The position numbers and the translations under genes are program-made. A stretch of DNA of 64,000 bases from Eutypella sp. D-1 (taxonomy: Eukaryota > Ascomycota > Sordariomycetes > Xylariales > Diatrypaceae), in contig JAJTTP010000006.1 of NCBI GenBank assembly GCA_023313575.1, forward strand, positions 1,116,001 through 1,180,000, written 5' to 3'. Below are positions 32,342 to 43,554 of the stretch, in pieces. How positions within the stretch are numbered: the stretch's first letter is position 1; the number at the start of each line of letters is the position of its first letter. The notes beneath the pieces are model-generated. The model did no database searches and was not told the origin of the DNA. It saw nothing but the letters and a program-made list of their open reading frames with translations.

Positions 32342-34111
32342 CCGTCTGTCATATCATGGTACCGGACCGGGCATGAATCTTCAACTACCCGGTAGTTGAG
32401 ACTAATTTTTGGGTTATTATTGTTATTATTTTTGGGAGTTCTCGGGGGGCCGATGGTGAAGCTCCGGAGTTACCCGGGCCTGAAAAAAAGTGAGTGACGC
32501 TTTAGATCCGTCAGGGTGTTTTAGTTAATAGCTTGCGCCACAAGCCACACTGTGGAGAGCCACTTAACACTTTGGGTCTGCATCATGGGCGCTTGCGGAG
32601 CCGACATTAGGCTTACTAGGCCATAATAGGGGTAGTCAGGGACCAGGGGTAAGGTATAACGGTGATGCAGCAAGCGAATATCGGGGACGGGGACGATTAT
32701 CTAGATAATCTATCCCAGACACTAAAATTCGTACTACCGAGTAGTCTGCCAATCTGCTTGTTTCCCTCCTATTACTAAATACGCTAGAGCTCTAGAGGAT
32801 ACGTCGATCATAAACGGTCAATTTCCAAGTCATGCAAGTGAAAAGAGTCGGGATACTGGGCAGCCTGGGAAAATTATTAATCACATGAGTGTTAACCTTG
32901 ACTTCTTCAGAATCGTCGTCCCCTTATCACTTTTGACAGCTCGAGTGTATATCTCATCAAACAGAGCTTAGTTACGAGATCACCTAGACATGACCACCAC
33001 GCTACATTCCTCTTCTCAAAGTCGAGATTTGGAAAATGGCAACGGACTAGGACGAATTGTGTGATCGGAGCCCTTCCGCCTACCACCCCTCCAATGTGGT
33101 AAGTCCTTGGGCCTATGGTATGCCAAGCACCTTAAAAAAGTAGGTACCCAGCCCGGTCCTGGTTCTGCTCCGCCCCGCACCTCAAGAGTCCGGAGACCTG
33201 GATTGGTAAGAATTATTTCTCGCCTAGTGATGTAATGCACATGAGGCCCCCTGGTTTGTGCGGAAGTTCGGGGTAAGATTAGCACGACTGCATCGCTGAC
33301 TTCCTCGCTTGGTGAAAAAAGAATGCAAGGCAACCACCGAAAGGGAAACCCCGCGTGAGTGGAACTTGGCTTCGCCCGGTCGCCTGGACATCGGTGTGAA
33401 AGCTGATCGATGGCCGTTCATTCCGTTACGATATGGGGACCCTGGACACCTTCCTTGGCCAGCCCGCCTACTTGGTCATGGGGGACAGACTAGGGACTGC
33501 CTGATTCAGTATCGAAGCTCCGGGCAATCTCTTATAACTTCCCTGTCTCTATGAACGGCGCAACTACTTGCGTCAATTACGTCGAGTTTTGAACATTTTG
33601 AACACGCTGCGGCGCGAAATTCTTCAAGCTTTGGACTTCAAGACGAACTTCGGATGGTGAGGTCAACATGAGCTGAATCTCGTTGAACTATATACATCTG
33701 GACGAAGATGGTCCGAGGCGCTTCTCTTCTTATAAGATGAGTCTTGGCGTGCTTACGATCGGAAGCCGACTTGCCCCTAAGGGAAAGCTGCATGCAAACC
33801 ATGTGGTCGTGATTGCGCGCATATCTTCACGATCTTCGGTTGCGGGTCACAAGGCCTAACCCCCACAGTTGCAGCACTCATGCGAAGGTCCGGCGTACGC
33901 TACCATTTAGGGCAGGACTTTAGTAAGTCAGAGTCCTGTGTTTGTCAGGTATGTGTAAGATACTATTCTCTCGTCCTTTGGCGAGATACTTGTAGATCCT
34001 ATAAAGCGACACCACCGCCCCAAGATACTCCCCGGCCGCCAGGATGATCTCCCGTCTTTTACCACTCTTTCTCCCCAGACCCTCGCGCTCTCCAGAAACC
34101 CACGCAGCAAA
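32342..34111. other. Intergenic region between divergent COQ8 and FMN-dehydrogenase genes
   Basis: 1.77 kb that includes both promoters. Short frames on both strands show no family features. No repeats or RNA genes seen. Confidence 0.55.
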
Positions 34112-35683
34112 ATGCGGCCCAGCTTCCAGGTCTTGACGTTCGCCTCGGCGGCCCTTGCGGCCGAGCCGTTTCTATATGCGCCGGACACGGGCCTTGAGAC
34201 ATACCTGCTGGGCACCAACTGGACCGAAGGGACCCAGCCCTTGTTGAAGGACATGCGAGGTCTTCCCGATTTCGAGTTTTCTGCCCAGCAAAAACTAGAT
34301 GACCAGCAATTCTCTTTCTACCGCACCGCGGCTGCCGGAGAGTGGAGTAAGTAATCCCCCCGGATGAGCCGTGTCAAGCGCAATGTACTGAAATAGTTTT
34401 AGCCTACCGCAATAATCTTGACATTTGGTCCAAAGTCAAGTTCCGGACCCGTCATCTCACGGACGTGACGAAAGTAAACGAGACCCTACGGTACGTCCAG
34501 TCACGAGCATCTTTCTAGCATACCCAGCTAAGATCAATCACACCAGAACTACGATACTGGGCTACAATTTCTCCGCTCCTATTTTCATCGCGCCGGCGGC
34601 CCGCGCCGGCTATGGGGATGAACGCGGTGAGCTGAACTTCGTAGAGGGAGCTGGAAGTGAAGACATATTATACAGCGTGAGTTTTCACTGGAAGGAGCCA
34701 TCGAAGAGCCCCGGCTAATACTGGACAAGCCCTCGCTATATGCCACGAAGAGCATTGAGGAGATCGCTTCCGTGAAGAGTAACTCGACACTCAACGGTCC
34801 CCAGGTCATCTTCCAACAGGTCCGTATCCTCGCCAGACTGCCCTTTCGCAACTGTCATTGACGTGTAATAACCAGCTGTACACCAACGCAAACCTGTCTA
34901 TCACATGGGATAATATTCGCCGTGCGGAAGAAGTCGGTTCGAAGGCGCTTATATGGACGATTGACGCCCCTGCTGGGTCTACACGGCACCGTGCTCAGCG
35001 ATACGACACCACCAACGCGTAAGACCATCGTATCTCCCAACTCGACGGAGAGAGTACTGAGCTAACTGGGGCCCCTGAAAACAGGAACGGCGCAACCTCT
35101 AAGATTACCTGGGACCTCTACGAGGAGGTGCGGGAGCGCACAAAGCTCCCCATCATCCTGAAGGGTATCACGACCGTGGAGGAAGCGCTTCTCGCAATCG
35201 AGAAGGGCGTGGACGGTATCTACCTCAGCAACCACGGTGGGCGGCAGATCGACCACTCGCCGTCGCCGCTGGAGATCGCGTACGAGATCCACCGCAACGC
35301 CCCCGAGGTCTTCGAGAAGACCTTGGTGCTCGCTGATAGCGGTGTGCGGTACGGCAGCGACGTGCTGAAGCTGCTCGCACTGGGCGTCCGTGCCGTTGGT
35401 CTCGGACGCCCCTTCATGTACGCCAACACCTACGGCGTCGAGGGCGTCGTCAAGGCCATCGAGATCCTTAAGTACGAGATTGCCGCCGACGCTGCCCAAG
35501 TCGGTATCACCGATATCCAGAATATCCCTGCAAGCTTCGTAAGTCCTTGCCTCTACCTCTTTGCCTTGTTACCCTCACCGACGCGAGACAACCATAACGA
35601 GATGCGAAAGTATCCAGACTCAGCTAACCGCGAAACAGCTGAACACCAAAGCTTTGGAGAGCGATGTGTTCCTTTTGGAATAA
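34112..35683 (+). CDS. FMN-dependent alpha-hydroxy-acid dehydrogenase (L-lactate dehydrogenase type) with signal peptide
   Basis: Seven exons reconstruct to 394 residues: 34112-34346, 34403-34490, 34547-34676, 34730-34819, 34876-35018, 35085-35538 and 35639-35683. All joins keep frame; the exon-4 acceptor is a weak AAG. The start MRPSFQVLTFASAALAAEPF looks like a signal peptide rather than a mitochondrial presequence, and there is no cytochrome b5 domain, so this is not classical cytochrome b2. The TIM-barrel flavoenzyme features are present: APAARAGYG, QQLYTN, Asp211 in WTIDAP, Lys255 in PIILKGI (FMN), the active-site His279 in YLSNHGGRQID, LADSGVRYGSDVLK (FMN phosphate) and GLGRPFMYA. It should oxidise an L-2-hydroxy acid such as lactate, with FMN as cofactor; the electron acceptor and exact substrate are unknown. 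Secretion or vacuolar routing is inferred from the N terminus. Confidence 0.88.
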
Positions 35684-35899
35684 AGAGGGCTTTTATTAGT
35701 CAAGCGTACCTAAGCTTCAAGTCATGTATATATATTTATGTATCCTTTAAATATCGATCAGCTATTGACTCTTAAAAGAACAACACGACCGTGGGTCCGT
35801 ATAACCACTCCCACAGTAGGATATGCAACAGAAGAATTTTCATTACTCCATTTCGAACAATGCGATTATTCAAATTACATGGATGCTCGTTGTTGCCAA

Positions 35900-37030
35900 C
35901 TAGATCCCGCGCTCCCCAGTCCCAGACCAATCCAGCACTGTATTGTACTGGACACCTCTCGCTTGTAGACCCTGCTGTATCAGGATCTGCGCCTCGTGGT
36001 CGAAGCAGTTATCCGTCATGTCGACCGTACAGAGCGGCCACAGACTCTTGTCGACCATGTGGCAGTAGTTCCCCTCGACGGTGTTGACCAGGTTCGGACC
36101 CCTGGAGCTGGCGTGGGCGCAGAGATCCAGCGCCGAGTGCTGCGGATCGTCGGTCACGACAAGCCAGTCATCGTGGGTGTTGTTCCGGTAGCTAGGATCT
36201 TGCGGCGGCTCTCCTCGGCGATGGGACCCTCTACGATGTAGGGGGCCGCTTCTCAAGGGCTCGACTAGCGACCCAGCGGCGGGGGCTGGCCTCCACTCCT
36301 TCGGTTGATCGTATTTCCAATCCACTTGGTCTTTGTTGGAGAAGTCATCATGCTCTAAGCCGGGCTTATGCATTTTCCGGTCGCAGTATATGCGGTGAGG
36401 ATCCACGTCTGTGTAAGACACATAAGGGCCGTCATTGCAGATGTAATTCTTAAGCTTCTGTTCGTCCTCCAGCGTCTTGGGCCACTCATCCTCCATCAGG
36501 GTGAACGAGGGCCAGTGGACAGAGAACCCCGTCGTGTCCCTGTGGCCATCGCCATCGATCCACTGGCACTTTGTCTTGCGGTCGGTACCCTGGATGTAGA
36601 TGTTGCTGTAGAACCACTCGCGGTTGCACTCCTTCGCCCAGTCACCGAGCCAGACGTAGCCGCTCTCGTCAACCCAGGTAGCAGCGAGCTGGGCAATGCA
36701 GACCGCGTTCTCGTTGGCCGAGAATAGGGCCCACGGCATCTGCTGCGGGACTTGGGAGCCTACTTTGGCCTCCTCAAAATCGCCCGGGTTTACCCACTTG
36801 CCATCGCCAAGTTTGATGCCCTCCATGTAATCGCACTCCGCGTTCCATACCCGCACGTCCGGCATGGTTCCCCCGGTATCTATGGTAGATCCCTTTTTGA
36901 CTAAGCCAATGGCAATCTGGATCAGCGTATCCTCGCTTTTGATGATGTTGTTGCTGTCCGTGGCGATGGTGTACAGGCCGAGACGGCCACTCGGAAGGAT
37001 GGCCAGTGCCCTGGCGAAGCTAATCCACAT
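35900..37030 (-). CDS. Protein of unknown function, Cys- and Trp-rich, with an apparent internal double frameshift
   Basis: A single frame of 376 residues, convergent with the FMN-dehydrogenase gene. It is rich in Trp, Asp and Cys (VWNAECDYM, DWAKECNREWFYSN, KTKCQWIDGDGHRD, NYICNDGPY, HRIYCDRKM) and ends with DLCAHASSRGPNLVN, EGNYCHMVDKSLWPLC and DNCFDHEAQIL. That last block resembles the C terminus of a group of fungal proteins without known function; I cannot name the family. Between about 36190 and 36245 the frame reads an odd basic peptide (LHRRGSHRRGEPPQD), while the neighbouring frame reads PYIVEGPIAEESRRKIL, which looks far more natural, so two compensating 1-nt shifts are suspected. 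No signal peptide is evident at MWISFARALAILPSGR. A short overlapping upstream frame (ATG GAA AGA...) lies just before the chosen ATG. Confidence 0.65.
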   Translation of the reverse strand: MWISFARALAILPSGRLGLYTIATDSNNIIKSEDTLIQIAIGLVKKGSTIDTGGTMPDVRVWNAECDYMEGIKLGDGKWVNPGDFEEAKVGSQVPQQMPWALFSANENAVCIAQLAATWVDESGYVWLGDWAKECNREWFYSNIYIQGTDRKTKCQWIDGDGHRDTTGFSVHWPSFTLMEDEWPKTLEDEQKLKNYICNDGPYVSYTDVDPHRIYCDRKMHKPGLEHDDFSNKDQVDWKYDQPKEWRPAPAAGSLVEPLRSGPLHRRGSHRRGEPPQDPSYRNNTHDDWLVVTDDPQHSALDLCAHASSRGPNLVNTVEGNYCHMVDKSLWPLCTVDMTDNCFDHEAQILIQQGLQARGVQYNTVLDWSGTGERGI

Positions 37031-40000
37031 GATGTAGTCTTTCCATGTACTGGAAATTGTCTTCGTAGTGATGTATAGAACTAAAGTGTAGTTTTCGAGG
37101 TTTATAATATCATTGCGAAGAGAAAGGAGTAAAGACGGAATTTAAAATCTAATCACTACCCTTAAGGGAATTGAAAAATCTTATCTCAATATAGTCACAT
37201 TTGCATTAAGGCATGCATACATCCAAAACCTAATTTGAGTGAGCATATTCCAAGATCATGGTCTTGGAAGGAGCGGCCCTGGTGTACAGCTGTGAAGACA
37301 GTCGCAGCTCCCCTAGATTTTGGTCTCATATCATTAGGCCTTCGAAACCGAACCTTTTGTGTACGTCTGCTTTGAATTTTAATTGTTTGATATCAAGCTA
37401 TACTATTACGCCCAGACCTTCGGTACGAAGCAAATCAATGGTGAGAAGAGCATCATTTTCGCCCATGCCCATGGAAAGACAGACTTCTACGGTTGCATTG
37501 CGAGCTTTTTCCGAGGGAAGCGAGCTTCTCCCGAGGGAAATACGGCTAATATGAGTAGTGACGGGGTGTAACCATCAGTTATTAACCTCTCTATCATGTT
37601 CCCTACGTAAGATATTGCAAAGTAGGAGATGGTATGTTTGGTGGCACAAAGTTCATATGATCACGTGTCGTCTTTGGAGGGGCTGAGGATGGATTGAATA
37701 TGCCATGACACTTATCTTTCCATGATCTAGAATTACAAAAGTCACTTTGAGGAAATCTACACCACCATTGATTGGATCCCCGATGCTGTCGATTAGGTTG
37801 TGTTGACTTCTCTTTCGAGTGCTTCGGACGTTTGACGGTCTCGCTCGGAATATCTAAGCCGGGGAAGGAGAAGCTTGCTTTGATGCTACTGCTACTGCGT
37901 GAGAATAACAAGCCTTGATGACGTACCGCCATTTTTGGGTCCTCTGAACTTATAATAATAGCACATAAAACTCTTACAGAACAGGCTTTTCATAGACGAT
38001 TGTTGGGCTTGTAACTCTTGAACTTTATCGTATCACAAATAGTAGCTCAAGTACTATACAAGTGCCCGGATGGTCTGCCTCTGCATAATTTAACTATGAT
38101 AAGCCGGAAAAGTTGGAATTATAAGCTTCCATTCTCCTTATCTTTTACTCAGGCTCAGCGCTGGCCTTGGAAGATTTACTTATGCATTTGTTGAGTTTGA
38201 TGATACCGAGGAGATTAACGCAGCTTCTAGCATGTGAATTCTTTGCCGGAGATAAGCACCGGTGAATTTATTCCCAGACCTTATGGACATGTCCTCGTCG
38301 GAAATCTACGCATCGAACTTAATAGGAACGCCTACTGGCCCAACAAACCGCCATAGTCCAGTGCAGTCACGAACTCTAAATATGTGACACCCAGGTATAC
38401 CAACCTATTCCACTTAACCGCCCCGAGGAACGTTACACTAGCCCGTAGCTTATACTTAAGTGCACATGGCAATACCGAAAAGGTTGGGGTAAGCTGGCAC
38501 ACCCGCCTCGTGTCGTGTCGTACGATTCTTGCGGCTTCTGCCATCTATCTTGCTCGCTTCGGTAGATGGCCCAATAGCCTAAAGTATAGCATTTACTCTG
38601 CTTCACGCGTATTAACACACACCTGTACTCCTCCGGGGTTACGGCCGAACAGGGTACAGGGACTGTGTCACTGCCTCTTGCTACTACGCTACGCAGAAGC
38701 GAACCATCGTCAGCTCGAAGACCGACCAACTAGCTCTGTCTTCTAATTGTACCTTAAGTAGCCAATAAGTACGCAGTAATTACATCCACTGCAAGTGTCA
38801 CACCTGGGGTACGCATTCATCAAGGGGCTGTTGTTATTTACCATAGCCCCTCTGTATATACCTCATATTAGACTTGCCAATTGGGCTTACCATAGGCGTG
38901 ACATTCGTACAGCTTTAGAGCCGAGATCAGTGTGAAATAGTATACCTATGCTACTGTCACGGCACCGACTAAACGCTAGATTGGCTAGAGGGTTTTTTCT
39001 TTCTTTATTGCACAAGAAGGGGGGAAAGGAAGAAAGACCGTCTAATCAAGTGGTGATCCTAGGTATATATATACCCCTTTGGCTACACGGTATAGATTGG
39101 GTGGCGATCCGCCACCTAACCACCTCTATACCGTGTCAGTTACCCAGAAGTGATATATAATCTAAATAGACTGCTGGTGACATATCATATATGGAACTTA
39201 CGAGCCTTTCTTATAATCGATATTTATAGGCGTTCTAATCCCCCAAAGGGCGAAATAGCCAGAGAACACTGTACTATATGTAAGGTAAATTGGGTTACCA
39301 TATAACGCGCACAGAGTCCTTATGTATCACAGGTTGTATCGCCATGCATACTTCCCCAGCCGAAATTAATTAGCAAAGGCATTATTACAACCTGCAGGTC
39401 GATGATAGATTTTACTCGTTATTGGACTTCCAGATACGCGAGACCTACCCTACCTGTCATGTCGTCGAACGCCTATCGACGCAGTGACGGCACGGCTAGG
39501 TTGCGTTGTCACCAGCCCGGCGCAAATTTGGACCAGGGGTAGAAACGATCTTCGAAGCGAATACATAATAAGGCTTGTTACATATGCAGTAGGAGTTTAG
39601 GAGGGTTGGTCCACTGTTCCAGATTAGATATAATTATTGGAGGTGGTGCCGTGGAGTTACTATAAACCCTTGCCCCACATATCATTCTAGTTTAGGTTAT
39701 GCGATGGCATTGGGGCTATGTTTTAATCGAATCACATGTGAAGAACCAATGTTTGCATGATCACAAGTTGCTGAACACAATGAAATTCATGTGGCGTCCA
39801 AGCCAGATCTAGTCCTGTTTATTCCAGGAACGCATTCATCATCTCAACATAAGCCTTCCGATTTTCCATGATGGCGTGCACACATAGCGACGTCAATGCC
39901 AATAACCTTTTCTGGCCTATCCCATGTTCCAATCCTTATCCATCATCCTATCCAGTCATCATCATACTCATAAACCTCGTTTGACACTTGGTCGGGTATT

Positions 40001-40044
40001 GCGGCGCATGTTCTCCTCTCATCTCCGTCAGGTGGCGAATCAGC
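37031..40044. other. 3-kb intergenic region, no convincing gene
   Basis: Short frames on both strands (for instance near 37258-37571 and 38384-38746) have no recognisable motifs or intron structure. A 20-bp two-copy tandem repeat lies at 37501-37540 and a strong hairpin at 39085-39136. The right end is the 3' flank of the eEF1B-gamma gene. Confidence 0.5.
39085..39136. repeat. Strong inverted repeat (hairpin)
   Basis: The left arm ACACGGTATAGATTGGGTGGCG and the reverse complement of the right arm share ACACGGTATAG and GGTGGCG, with a small bulge between, so the 52-nt segment folds into a long stem with a tiny loop (ATC). It stands in a gene-free region next to a second short palindrome (GGTATATATATACC, 39062-39075). 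It could be a collapsed pair of transposon ends or a structured RNA; neither is proven. Confidence 0.6.
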
Positions 40045-41778
40045 TTATTTGAAGACTTTGCCGTCGTAGTGCTCGAAGGTCTCGCCATCCTTGACGATGG
40101 GCTTGTCCCAGGACCACATGGACTCGACAAAAGCCTTGTCCTCGGGGTTGGTGGGGTCGAGCTTAGTGAACTCGTAGCTCTCGTAGTCGGGAGCAACGTC
40201 GAAGACGGGCTCGAAGTCATCACCACGGATGACAAAGGCACCCTGGATGACAGAGTTGCGGTTCTCCCCGAAAACGGAAGCGCTGCCGAAGAGGTACTTT
40301 CGGGAAGCCTCAAGACGGGCCTCGAAGCCACCGATCAAGTTCTTGGACATGAAAGTGAGAGTCAACTCTTTGTTGTATCGGTACTCACACTTCCAGATGG
40401 AGTACTCATTGAACGGAACGTTCTCCCAGAACCACTTCAGAGATTCCTCCAATTCGTGGTTCGAGTAGAATCGCTTCCAGTCATCCAGGGCGAAGGAAGG
40501 CTTAGGAAGGGCCTCAAGGGGGTGCTTGGGCTTGGGCTTCGGGGCATCCTCCTCAGGAGCAGCAGCCTTCTCCTGCTTGGGCTTCTCCTGCTTAGGCTGC
40601 TTGGGCTTTTCCTCCTTCTTGGGCGGGACGTTGGCCAAGGTAGCCTTGTCCAGGAGCTCGAAGGGAGGGGCGGCGTCGGAGTAGATAGGCTGGTTGTAAA
40701 CAGTCTCATACCAACGAGAGAAGTTGGGGTGCTGGGATCGCCACGCCTTGTCGAAGAAGAACTGGAAGCCACGAGCAGCAATGGCAGTGGCGAAAAGATC
40801 GGCAAGGGTAATGCGCTCGCCAACGAGGTAAGTGCTGTGGAGCAGGTGCTTCTCAATAACGGAGATGACCTTCTCAGTGCCCTTGATAGCCTCGTCGACG
40901 GACTTCTTGTTGTAGGGAGACCAGCCGAGGAGAGGGCGGTACCAGTTAGAGAGAATGGGGAGGACCTCAGTGTTGAAGAGAGACATCCATTTCAGGATAG
41001 AAGCATAACTTTTGGATGATTAGCGAAGAGTTCCCAAAGCTGAGTTGAGGCGGGGTGGGGGTATGAAATGAGGTATGAGAGAGACATACTCTTGCTTAGT
41101 CTTGCCGAGAAGGGTGGTCTTCTCGTTCTGGGAAGTGACTAGTAACAAACTGTCAGCCAGTGATCAACTTCATGGGGGAGGATGATATGTAGGAAGTTTT
41201 GTTGATGGATAGTAAATCAGAAAGTAGAAGCGATATCAACACAGAAATTTCAGATAGGGATAACTGTTAGAATAACGTCTAGGTCATCATGTTAAGAGCC
41301 CCTCTCCCCTCTCCCCTCGGCAATCATTGAATGCGGGGCGGGAGGAAATTGCGGCTATAATGAGGTAAAATGAAACAAGGGTAAAAGAAGCGAGAAAAAA
41401 AACATACGGTAGATGGCAATGGCCATGGACTCGGTCAGGACGTAGCCATCAGTGCCAACGAAAGCAGGAACCTTGGAGAGAGGGTTCGCCTCGAGGAACG
41501 CGGGGGTAGGGTTCTTGGTGTCAACCTCGACGGTCTCAAGATCAAGACCGTTGGCCTTGGCGACAGCGAGAATGGCCGTGGTGCGCGGGTTGCGCTGGTT
41601 TAGATGATACATGGTCAGTGGGAGTCTCTAAAAGGGAAGTAGAAGCAGAAAAAGAAAAACATCTGGGAGGTCGTCGCCCACAGAGCGCGCCCCGCGCGAT
41701 CGCATGTCAACATCAGTTAATACTGGCAATTGAGAAATCGCTTACCTCCTTGGTGAAGATCTTTCCAAATGGCGCCAT
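40045..41778 (-). CDS. Translation elongation factor eEF1B gamma subunit
   Basis: Four exons on the minus strand: 41746-41778, 41408-41594, 41090-41138 and 40045-41008, giving 410 residues (yeast homologues are about 415). The first exon codes only MAPFGKIFTKE, then RNPRTTAILAVAKANGLDLE starts the GST-like N domain (thioredoxin fold, with LSKVPAFVG and LTESMAIAIY). The GST C-terminal helices follow (GERITLADLFATAIAARGF). A Lys/Pro/Glu-rich hinge (KKEEKPKQPKQEKPKQEKAA) leads to the conserved EF1G domain (LPKPSFALDDWKRFYSN, WFWENVPFNEYSIWKCEYRYN, GAFVIRGDDFEPVFDVAPDYESY), which ends in VFK. The protein anchors the guanine-exchange complex for eEF1A and may act in oxidative stress. The start ATG has A at -3. 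Introns are 151, 269 and 81 nt; donors are GTAAGC, GTATGT and GTATGT, and the last acceptor is AAAG. It is divergent from uS9m. Confidence 0.95.
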
Positions 41779-42499
41779 GATTGATTCGCTTCAACTGGTG
41801 CTCGTGGAAGAGGGGATGAGTTGAGTGAGTGGAAAGGATGAGGACGGAATGAAGGTTGATGGGAAGAAAAGAAAGGAAAAAGTAGTCACAACCAGTTGCA
41901 ACCCAAGAAGAAAAATTTATGTGGTGCAAGATTTTAGTACCTAAGGAATCAATAATAACAGGTACCTAGGGGAAAGCTCCTTCCTTTTCTAATTTGACTC
42001 ACTACTTAGGTACCTAGGCTAACTAAACCTTAGCGGACTTGGAAGAAAAAAAAAATCCATACCTTAGCTATCGATTGCGCGAGGGGGGGAAAGGAGGGGT
42101 TATTATGGCTTTGTTGTGGCTGGGTGGCGGTGGCTGCTAGCTCTGGTCGAGCCCAGTGGACCTGACCTTGCTGGCTGGCTGGCAACTTGGTCTCGCTGCT
42201 AGCTGGCCTTGATAAGCTGATAACCCGATAAACTGATAAGCTTTATGATAGCTAGCCAAGGTCCATGGCTTAGGTCAGGTCTGGTCCTTACTACATGTAG
42301 AACTACGACCCACATTCAGTTGAGAACTTCCAATTACCTTAAGCCCGCAGTGGTTTAAACCTGGAAAACTTCAAGATCTACTACATACATATCACACATC
42401 ACACATCACGCACCCGGTCGACACGACAATCCCAAATATACGAGCTTCCGGCAATTGGGATCCGGGTCATGTCGATGACGATCCTGTTATAGGAGCACC
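41779..42499. promoter_or_regulatory. Divergent promoter region of eEF1B-gamma and mitochondrial uS9m
   Basis: 721 bp between two translation-related genes transcribed away from each other. It contains several ACCTAGG-like palindromes (for example near 41938-41970 and 42010-42025) and TGATAAGC / GATAAGCTTTATGATAGC runs near 42208-42255, with repeated GATAA sequences that could be GATA-factor sites. Their function is inferred only from sequence. Confidence 0.5.
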
Positions 42500-43554
42500 A
42501 TGTCCTCTCTTAGATACGGATCCCGATGTCTTAGGGATTTCCGAACGACCGCAAAGAAACAATACCCAACCACGTCGGCATCCACGTCGGCAACTAGAAA
42601 TACCAATGCTCGTCGCACATTCACCACGACTTTGAGGCGGCGGCAAGATCTAGATCTCGAGAATGCTATAGCGAAGGGAGATGATGGATTCAATGCCATG
42701 ATAAAGGCCTCGCAGGGTTCCTCAGGCTCTCTACCTCCTATTGCGCCACATTTACAAGTGCCCTATGCGCGTCCGATGCCGGGATCGCCTTCTTATTTCT
42801 CCAGGCATATCACATTCAACGACAGCTATGTCCGCGTGCAGGATCTTGCCCGTAAATACGGTCGATTGCCCATGGTCGGCCCAGGCATGGCTGAGCAGGT
42901 GGCTTGGAGAACCAAGGAGCAATATCGGTTGGCTATCGGTGAGAAGGTTAAGGGCAGGGACTACGCTGACTGCCTCAAGACTGCTAAGCGGTTGCACCAG
43001 ATCCACCCAGATCTGATGCCAGAAGAGGTCAAGCAGGGAATAAGACCGTTCAAGCGAGACATCAACTTCTATCTCAACACTCCAAAACTGCCGCCCATCG
43101 ATAAATTCGGCAGGTCTCACGGCGCCGGGAGGAGAAAGGAGTCTGTTGCCCAGGCTTGGGTTGTTGAAGGGACTGGCGAAGTTCTGGTAAACGGCAAGTC
43201 CCTAAAAGACGCATTCAAACGCGTGCACGACCGCGAAAGCGCTTTATGGGCGTTGAAGTCCATGAACAGAATGGACAAGTATAACGTGTGGGCGAAGGTT
43301 CAGGGTGGCGGCACAACCGGTCAGGCCGAGGCCCTAGCCATGGCCGTCGCAAAAGCTATCATTGTTCACGAGCCCGCTCTGAAGACACCTCTCCGCAAAG
43401 GTAGGCCCGATTCCCTTACGATATGCATAATTGTGAAGATTCATGCTGACATGCCTACGCAGCTGGCTGCATCACACGTGATCCTAGGGTTGTCGAACGA
43501 AAGAAGACGGGCCGTATCAAGGCCAGAAGGAGGCCCCAGTGGGTTAAGCGATAA
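42500..43554 (+). CDS. MRPS9: Mitochondrial small-subunit ribosomal protein uS9m
   Basis: Two exons, 42500-43400 and 43463-43554, encode 330 residues; the 62-nt intron (donor GTAGGC, acceptor CGCAG) is phase 1. The N terminus is basic with Ser/Thr and no acidic residues for the first 40 or so positions (MSSLRYGSRCLRDFRTTAKK), as expected of a mitochondrial presequence. The S9 domain lies in the C-terminal 130 residues: GRSHGAGRRKESVAQAWVV, GEVLVNGKSL, KVQGGGTTGQAEALAMAVAKAI and, after the intron, AGCITRDPRVVERKKTGRIK followed by ARRRPQWVKR. The last residues, ending in Lys-Arg, form the tail that reaches the P-site tRNA in all S9 proteins. The central region (KYGRLPMV..., WRTKEQYRLAIGEKVKGRDY) is the fungal-specific extension. 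The downstream frame that continues without splicing is an intron read-through and should be ignored. Confidence 0.95.

Noticed and set aside
39988..41019. 343-codon plus-strand frame
   Set aside because: It is the antisense shadow of the eEF1B-gamma last exon, whose domain sequence is unmistakable on the minus strand.
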